Positions 59,547 to 64,000 of a stretch of DNA of 64,000 nucleotides are shown piece after piece; position 1 is the stretch's first letter, and each line of letters starts with the position of its first letter. A model generated the notes under the pieces. That model saw nothing but the letters and a program-made list of their open reading frames with translations. It was not told the origin of the DNA and did not search any database. The position numbers were made by a program, and so were the translations under genes. This DNA is from Fredinandcohnia aciditolerans (GTDB lineage: Bacteria > Bacillota > Bacilli > Bacillales > Bacillaceae_L): contig QGHH01000001.1 in NCBI GenBank assembly GCA_003640645.1, positions 54,185 to 118,184 on the forward strand. The letters run 5' to 3'.

Positions 59547-60071
59547 TTATTTAATGTATTCCAATGGAATTGGGAACCTAGTTAATAGAAAAATAATCCA
59601 AATAAATGATAACCCCAATGCGATAAGTGGTCGTTTTTGATGAAGTCTTAGCATTGGAAACATAACGAGATTAAAAAGAATGGACCATCCCATCGTCCAA
59701 CCATGATGATGATTGATTAAATGCAAATACTCCAAATTGATGTATTCCATAACTACATATATTAATACCCACAGTCCAATCCAAAAAAACTGTTTCCATT
59801 TCTGTTCAGGAAAGCGCCCTAAATAAATGAGAGTAGTAGCAGGATAAGAAACAAACATAATTAATAATGAAATAAATGTATGATTCGATAAGATGTTTTG
59901 AGCAAACAGCGTTTCCTGGTAGGTCCAGATCAAATAATCATGGAACAAGAAATTTTTTAAAAGATCACCCATAATAAAGAATAGAATCGTTGGGTAATAT
60001 TCTCGCCATCCTCTCCAATCCCCCCATTTGATTGCAGCCGAAAGAAGTAAGGCATTATATATTAGGTGCAT
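59547..60071 (-). CDS. CBO0543-type membrane protein
   Basis: 174 residues with five helices. KWGDWRGWREYYPTILFFIMGDLLKNFLFHDYLIWTY near the N-terminus is the characteristic stretch of the CBO0543 family found across Bacillus and Clostridium. Function is unknown. CAGGAGTG precedes the ATG. It stands alone between two terminators. Confidence 0.78.
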   Translation of the reverse strand: MHLIYNALLLSAAIKWGDWRGWREYYPTILFFIMGDLLKNFLFHDYLIWTYQETLFAQNILSNHTFISLLIMFVSYPATTLIYLGRFPEQKWKQFFWIGLWVLIYVVMEYINLEYLHLINHHHGWTMGWSILFNLVMFPMLRLHQKRPLIALGLSFIWIIFLLTRFPIPLEYIK

Positions 60072-60122
60072 CTAATACACTCCTGAGTTAGTTATACATT
60101 TATATTACCCAATATTTTACAT

Positions 60123-60154
60123 AAAAATAAGACGAATCCTCAATTCGATTCGCC
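60123..60154 (-). terminator. Terminator after the aminotransferase gene
   Basis: GGCGAATC, 8-nt loop, GATTCGTC (one mismatch), then TTATTTTTATG on the minus strand, 30 bp past the stop. Confidence 0.75.
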
Positions 60155-60183
60155 TCGTAGAGAGTCTTAATTCGTACCCTTCT

Positions 60184-61350
60184 CTATTTTAACAGTGAGA
60201 TTTCTTTTAATCGATGGACTGTCTTTTCTAATGTTTCTTCGTTTTGAACAAGTCCAATTCGAACATAGCCTTCGCCACTTGGACCAAAAGCATTTCCTGG
60301 AGTGACTACAATTCCTGCTTCATTGATTAACTGATACGTAAAATCAGTGGAGGTAAACCCAGACGGTACCTTCGCCCAAATAAACATTGAGGCTTTTGGT
60401 GAATCAACTTGCCAACCTATTTCATCCAGGCCATTAATCAAAATATCGCGTCGTTTTTTATACGTTTGTCTTAGTTTTTCACTAAAACTTGACGTATCAC
60501 GTAAAGCAGCAATCGCAGCTTTTTGGATTGGTAAAAAAACACCATAATCAAGATTTGATTTAAGTCGGTTTACAGCTGCAATGATTTCCGGGTTACCGAG
60601 TATATATCCAATTCGACACCCCGCCATATTAAAGCTTTTCGAAAGCGAGTTGAATTCAACTCCCACTTCTTTCGCACCTTCTACTGATAAGAAGCTTATC
60701 GGTTTTTCTTCATAATATAGCTCCGAATAGGCAAAATCATGTAGGACAATAATCTGATGTTTTTTCGCGAATTCAATCACCTTCTTAAAAAAGAATTCCG
60801 AAGCAAGTGCGGGTACAGGGTTGCCAGGAAAGTTTAAGATCATCAATTTCGCCTTTTGGCAAACATCCTTAGGAATCGCATCCAAGTCAGGTAGGAATCC
60901 ATTTTCTTCTTTAAGAGGCATTCCAATTGGAGTTGCTCCTGAAAGTGCGATACCAGATGCATATGCCGTGTAGCCAGGGTCTGGAACAAGAACTACATCA
61001 CCTGGGTTAGCAAAAACCATTGGAAAGTGGACAAGTCCATCTTGGGAACCCATAACCATTAAGATTTCATTATCCTTATGTACCGAAACATTAAACCTGT
61101 TTGAATAGTATGCTGAAATGGCTTCATATAACTCATCGGTTCCTGTTAATGAATAACCGTATAATGAAGGATCTTGTACATGACCAGTCAACGCTTCGAT
61201 GACATACGGTGGTGGCGGCAAATCTGGGCTACCCACACTTAGGTCAATAATATCGTGCCCCTCACTCAGTTTTTGTTTCTTATAGTTTGCTAGTTCGTTA
61301 AAAATCGATTCCCCAAATTCATTCATTTTCTGTGATAGTGTGATATCCAA
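60184..61350 (-). CDS. PLP-dependent class I aminotransferase (LL-DAP aminotransferase-like)
   Basis: 388 residues from a TTG at 61350 behind GAGGTGACAGCA; 27 earlier in-frame codons lack a site and look non-coding. Fold type I landmarks are DLSVGSPDLPPPP, YGYSLTGTDELYEAI, ILNFPGNPVPALAS, the Asp-x-x-Tyr of HDFAYSELYY, and the PLP lysine Lys238 in NSLSKSFNMAGCRIGY. The usual NPTG of the family reads NPVP here. It resembles the LL-diaminopimelate aminotransferase-like group, but the amino donor is unknown. Confidence 0.86.
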   Translation of the reverse strand: MDITLSQKMNEFGESIFNELANYKKQKLSEGHDIIDLSVGSPDLPPPPYVIEALTGHVQDPSLYGYSLTGTDELYEAISAYYSNRFNVSVHKDNEILMVMGSQDGLVHFPMVFANPGDVVLVPDPGYTAYASGIALSGATPIGMPLKEENGFLPDLDAIPKDVCQKAKLMILNFPGNPVPALASEFFFKKVIEFAKKHQIIVLHDFAYSELYYEEKPISFLSVEGAKEVGVEFNSLSKSFNMAGCRIGYILGNPEIIAAVNRLKSNLDYGVFLPIQKAAIAALRDTSSFSEKLRQTYKKRRDILINGLDEIGWQVDSPKASMFIWAKVPSGFTSTDFTYQLINEAGIVVTPGNAFGPSGEGYVRIGLVQNEETLEKTVHRLKEISLLK

Positions 61351-61480
61351 TGCTGTCACCTCATTTGATTGATTAGTATTATTATAGCAAGAATTATTCG
61401 ATTGACCATGAAAGTTAAGATTTAACTTCAAAAAGCTGATATAATCGTTACAGCATCAATTTAAAGAGAGAAGGATTCTA

Positions 61481-62707
61481 ATGCAGCAACAACTGAACAC
61501 TCCAGATAAATTATGGACAAAAAACTATTTTCTAGCGTTTATTTATGCGATGTCTACTCAAATTTCCAACAACATGCTAATGACAGGACTGCCATTATAC
61601 GCAATTTATTTAGGTGGGGATAATTCGATTTCAGGTATGCTTTTTGGTTTTTTCATGTTTGTAGCGATTCTTTTCAGACCTTATTTTGGTAAATTGATAG
61701 ATGAAAAGAGCCGTAGAATCGTCTTAATTATTGGTGCTGTGATCGCAGCTTTTATTACTTTCTCGTATGTTGTAGCCTTTTCGATTAGTCTACTGATTGT
61801 AATGAGAAGTATACACGGTATAGGGTTCAGTGCTACTACCAATGCTTCCGGTACTGTTGTTTCGGACATCGTACCAAAAAGACGGTTAGCAGAAGGGATT
61901 GGGTATTTTGGTTTAGCAAATACACTGTCTACAGCAATCGGACCTGCACTTAGTATCTTTTTAATTCAACAGTATAATTATCAAGTTTTATTCATCGTTG
62001 CCGGTTTAATCGGTTTGATTTCAATCATTTGTAGCCTGTTTATGACGTATGAAAAAAAGAATCCAAATCTTGTGATAAAATCAACAAAAAAGAATCGAAA
62101 AATCTCCGAATTGCTTTTTGAAAAAACAGCACTACCAACAGGTTTAGTAACCGCTTTTGTTTATGTTGGAATGGGCGCATCGTTAACTTTCATTCCAACC
62201 TTTGCCCTTTCCTTAGGAATTGAAGACATTGGTTTATATTTTACAGTGTTTTCATTTGCTCTATTATTCACGAGAATTATGGGAGGAAAATTGGCTGATA
62301 AATATGGAAGTTCCATCGTGGTAATCCCTGGTTTAGTGATTATGACGATATCATTTGTGGTCTTGGCATACGCCAATTCTCTCGGAGACTTTATTCTAAC
62401 AGGTATCCTTTATGGATTAGGGTTAGGTTTTGTTGAGCCAGCCTTAAATGCTGTCATGATCAGGCTATGTCCCCCTGATCGAAGAGGAGCAGGGAATTCG
62501 ACGTTTTTTACAGCAAAGGATTTAGGTAGCGGACTCGGAGCGATTTGTTTAGGTTTCATCTCTCTGAATTCAGGATTCAAAGCTGTTTTCCTTTACAGTG
62601 CAGTAAGTATTATTCTCGCATTTTTTGCGTATATATTGATATTGCGAAGACAAATAACTACTGCAAGAAAATCAGAGAGTTCAAATTTACAGGCAAGTGT
62701 AAGCTAG
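61481..62707 (+). CDS. MFS transporter, 12 TM
   Basis: 408 residues. It opens LWTKNYFLAFIYAMSTQISNNMLMTGLPLYAIYLGG, with FRPYFGKLIDEKSRRIVLIIGA in loop 2-3 and RLAEGIGYFGLANTLSTAIGPAL in helix 5. The form resembles YwoG/YfmO-type efflux proteins of Bacillus. The substrate is unknown. It is divergent from the aminotransferase with 130 bp between. GAGAAGGATT precedes the ATG. Confidence 0.82.
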   Translation: MQQQLNTPDKLWTKNYFLAFIYAMSTQISNNMLMTGLPLYAIYLGGDNSISGMLFGFFMFVAILFRPYFGKLIDEKSRRIVLIIGAVIAAFITFSYVVAFSISLLIVMRSIHGIGFSATTNASGTVVSDIVPKRRLAEGIGYFGLANTLSTAIGPALSIFLIQQYNYQVLFIVAGLIGLISIICSLFMTYEKKNPNLVIKSTKKNRKISELLFEKTALPTGLVTAFVYVGMGASLTFIPTFALSLGIEDIGLYFTVFSFALLFTRIMGGKLADKYGSSIVVIPGLVIMTISFVVLAYANSLGDFILTGILYGLGLGFVEPALNAVMIRLCPPDRRGAGNSTFFTAKDLGSGLGAICLGFISLNSGFKAVFLYSAVSIILAFFAYILILRRQITTARKSESSNLQASVS

Positions 62708-62724
62708 ATTCATACATTTTAACA

Positions 62725-62763
62725 TGTCAGGTCCCTTCTATACTTAGGGGTCCTGGCATTTTT
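62725..62763 (+). terminator. Terminator after the MFS gene
   Basis: TGTCAGG-T-CCC pairs with GGG-GTCCTGGCA (one mismatch, one wobble), then TTTTTA. Confidence 0.75.
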
Positions 62764-62793
62764 ATTAACGAAATATCCTAGTCTACTCTCCAA

Positions 62794-62821
62794 AGAAAAA
62801 AGAGCCCCAAATGAGCTCTTT
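62794..62821 (-). terminator. Terminator after the LdcB-type carboxypeptidase gene
   Basis: GAAAGAGC, 9-nt loop, GCTCTTTT, then TTCTTTGG on the minus strand, beginning four bases after the stop codon. Confidence 0.85.
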
Positions 62822-62825
62822 CAAT

Positions 62826-63650
62826 CTAATATTCTACGACTCCAAGATATTCTTCTAATGTAATTTCATGTTCCGTGATATATTTTGCATGCTCGACACC
62901 GACATAGCGAATATGCCATGGTTCGTACATATAACCTGTGATGTCTTCATTTCCTAAAGTATAACGAACAATAAAACCAAATTCCGCTGCGTGCTCAGCA
63001 ACCCATTTGCCTTCAACCGTTTCACCAAATTCCTGTACAAGCTGGTTGTCGACACTATCACTTGTCACGTCCATCGCAAGACCGGTTTGATGCTCACTTT
63101 GCCCGGCCTTTGCACTAAAGGTAGAAGCCTCAGTCTCACCATATCCACGTACATAAGAATCATAGATTACTTGTTGTGTTGCATAGGAGCGGTAACCCGA
63201 TTGTGCATGTAACTCAATTCCGTCGACGCTCGCCTGTGCAAATAATTTTTCCAATGCCTCTGCTGCTTCTTTTACCATATGTTTACGTTCTGAAACAGAA
63301 GTTGAAAAATCAACATTTGGCACAACAAGGTTTTGCGGTACATAAGTTGCATCCAATACTCCTACTTCTTTGTTGACTAAGAGTAAAAATGGATCATTTG
63401 GATCTATGACTGGTTTTACATCCTCTGGCTTCACTACTTCAGTCTGCTCACCAGCTGTTTGGGTTTCTGGTGCCTCTACTTTTTCCGGCAATACTTCCCC
63501 ATCGTTTTCTTTGCTTAACGCAATTTTCCCAATCACTATTTCTTTAATAGAGGCATAGCTTTCTTGTAAAATATCAGAAAAAGCTTCCCTCGTAAAAAAA
63601 ATCGAGGACGCCACTAGTACCAGTACCAATCCGATAATGACTTTCTTCAA
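62826..63650 (-). CDS. LdcB/VanY-family D,D- or L,D-carboxypeptidase (M15B)
   Basis: 274 residues. A signal anchor (about 3-20) is followed by a Glu/Pro-rich linker (about 50-90) and the M15B zinc domain: SEHQTGLAMDVTS (His-x6-Asp) and EPWHIRYVG (second His). YRSYATQQVIYDSYV is the family's substrate-side helix. B. subtilis YodJ/LdcB has the same layout. It trims the last D-Ala of peptidoglycan stem peptides on the outer face. The TTG start at 63650 is behind AGAGGAA; no ATG fits. Confidence 0.88.
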   Translation of the reverse strand: MKKVIIGLVLVLVASSIFFTREAFSDILQESYASIKEIVIGKIALSKENDGEVLPEKVEAPETQTAGEQTEVVKPEDVKPVIDPNDPFLLLVNKEVGVLDATYVPQNLVVPNVDFSTSVSERKHMVKEAAEALEKLFAQASVDGIELHAQSGYRSYATQQVIYDSYVRGYGETEASTFSAKAGQSEHQTGLAMDVTSDSVDNQLVQEFGETVEGKWVAEHAAEFGFIVRYTLGNEDITGYMYEPWHIRYVGVEHAKYITEHEITLEEYLGVVEY

Positions 63651-63971
63651 TATAATTCCTCTTCCCTACGTCTATCTCTGTTTTTTTCTCTACCTACCAT
63701 TCTACTATATTTTACAAGAATCGACACAGGGAATTTAGTTGTAAGTTTTCACCATGAGGAAAGCCCTAGGAGCATGGGACCCGATTCTGATTTTGTGGGT
63801 CACGGGGACAGGTCTATCCCAGCTTTTAAAAAGTGTTGCGTATGCTTTTAGATAGAACGGTGGTGTATTTTCATTCATAAGATCCACATAAAGGTAATAA
63901 TGAACTAAAAAGAGTTATAAATTGTAAAAATTATACATTTGTGCATGTTTTATAAGGAAAAGTGCAATAAA
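63651..63971. other. Intergenic sequence without recognisable features
   Basis: No ORF with a ribosome binding site on either strand; a 33-codon frame from 63753 has no start signal. The promoter of the carboxypeptidase gene should lie at its left end. Confidence 0.6.
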
Positions 63972-64000
63972 AGCATACAGAAATATGATTTGCGTATGCT
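63972..64000 (-). terminator. Probable terminator of a gene beyond the right edge
   Basis: AGCATAC (63972-63978) and GTATGCT (63994-64000) pair across 15 nt. On the minus strand the stem is followed by TTTTATTGC, so it would end a leftward gene outside the window. The edge cuts the possible base of the stem. Confidence 0.5.

Noticed and set aside
63753-63854. 33-codon ORF starting at an ATG in the right-hand gap
   Set aside because: No ribosome binding site and no recognisable content.

Overview
The window looks like chromosomal DNA of a low-GC, endospore-forming member of the Bacillaceae. The signs are strong AGGAGG-type ribosome binding sites with frequent TTG/GTG starts, the germination hydrolase cwlJ behind a sigmaE-like promoter, Bacillus-type orthologues (tcyP, ydbS/ydbT, yulF, mscL, guaC, ltaS), and recognisable GlnR/TnrA, PurR, CcpA and LacI-type sites. 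No rRNA, tRNA, phage, complete IS or CRISPR is visible. The species cannot be named from the sequence.

Layout. 0-9.9 kb: a truncated sporulation-type histidine kinase, an orphan structured RNA gene with a perfect sigmaA promoter, cystine transporter tcyP, small proteins, a di-heme-like membrane protein, recQ and a YeiH-type exporter. 10.1-11.35 kb: about 25 copies of a 52-bp tandem repeat. 11.5-17.7 kb: a formate/molybdenum module (YdeP-type formate dehydrogenase, DUF2294, oxalate/formate antiporter, divergent fdhD), in which dehydrogenase and antiporter carry related leader RNAs ending in intrinsic terminators. 17.8-26.5 kb: housekeeping genes, then amtB with two perfect GlnR/TnrA boxes followed by a GlnD-like nucleotidyltransferase and a DnaQ-type exonuclease. 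26.6-45.3 kb: a three-gene ABC-2 exporter, nucleobase permease, yulF, ydbST, cwlJ, a tartrate/malate-type dehydrogenase, panF-yhdT, ltaS, an esterase-DoxX pair beside a XRE-cupin regulator, and PurR-controlled guaC. 45.4-45.95 kb: a second 52-bp array. 46-50.6 kb: small proteins, MFS, ABC1 kinase. 50.7-59.5 kb: a sugar or cyclitol catabolic locus (RbsABC-like importer, two Gfo/Idh/MocA dehydrogenases, LacI regulator, TIM-barrel isomerase) with four LacI-type operators. 59.5-64 kb: CBO0543-type membrane protein, aminotransferase, MFS, LdcB-type carboxypeptidase.

How parts work together. Formate dehydrogenase, FdhD (sulfur transfer to the Mo cofactor) and the antiporter form a formate/oxalate unit, and their shared leader motif suggests common RNA-level control. 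The sugar locus imports a substrate, oxidises it with two NAD-dependent dehydrogenases and rearranges it with the isomerase, under one LacI repressor plus a probable CcpA site. amtB is placed under nitrogen control.

The most unusual content is non-coding. There are two diverged arrays of the same 52-bp palindromic repeat and a 20-bp repeat at two loci, all four between convergent genes. There is also a duplicated ~240-bp structured element resembling IS200/IS605-type ends, the leader pair, and the orphan RNA.
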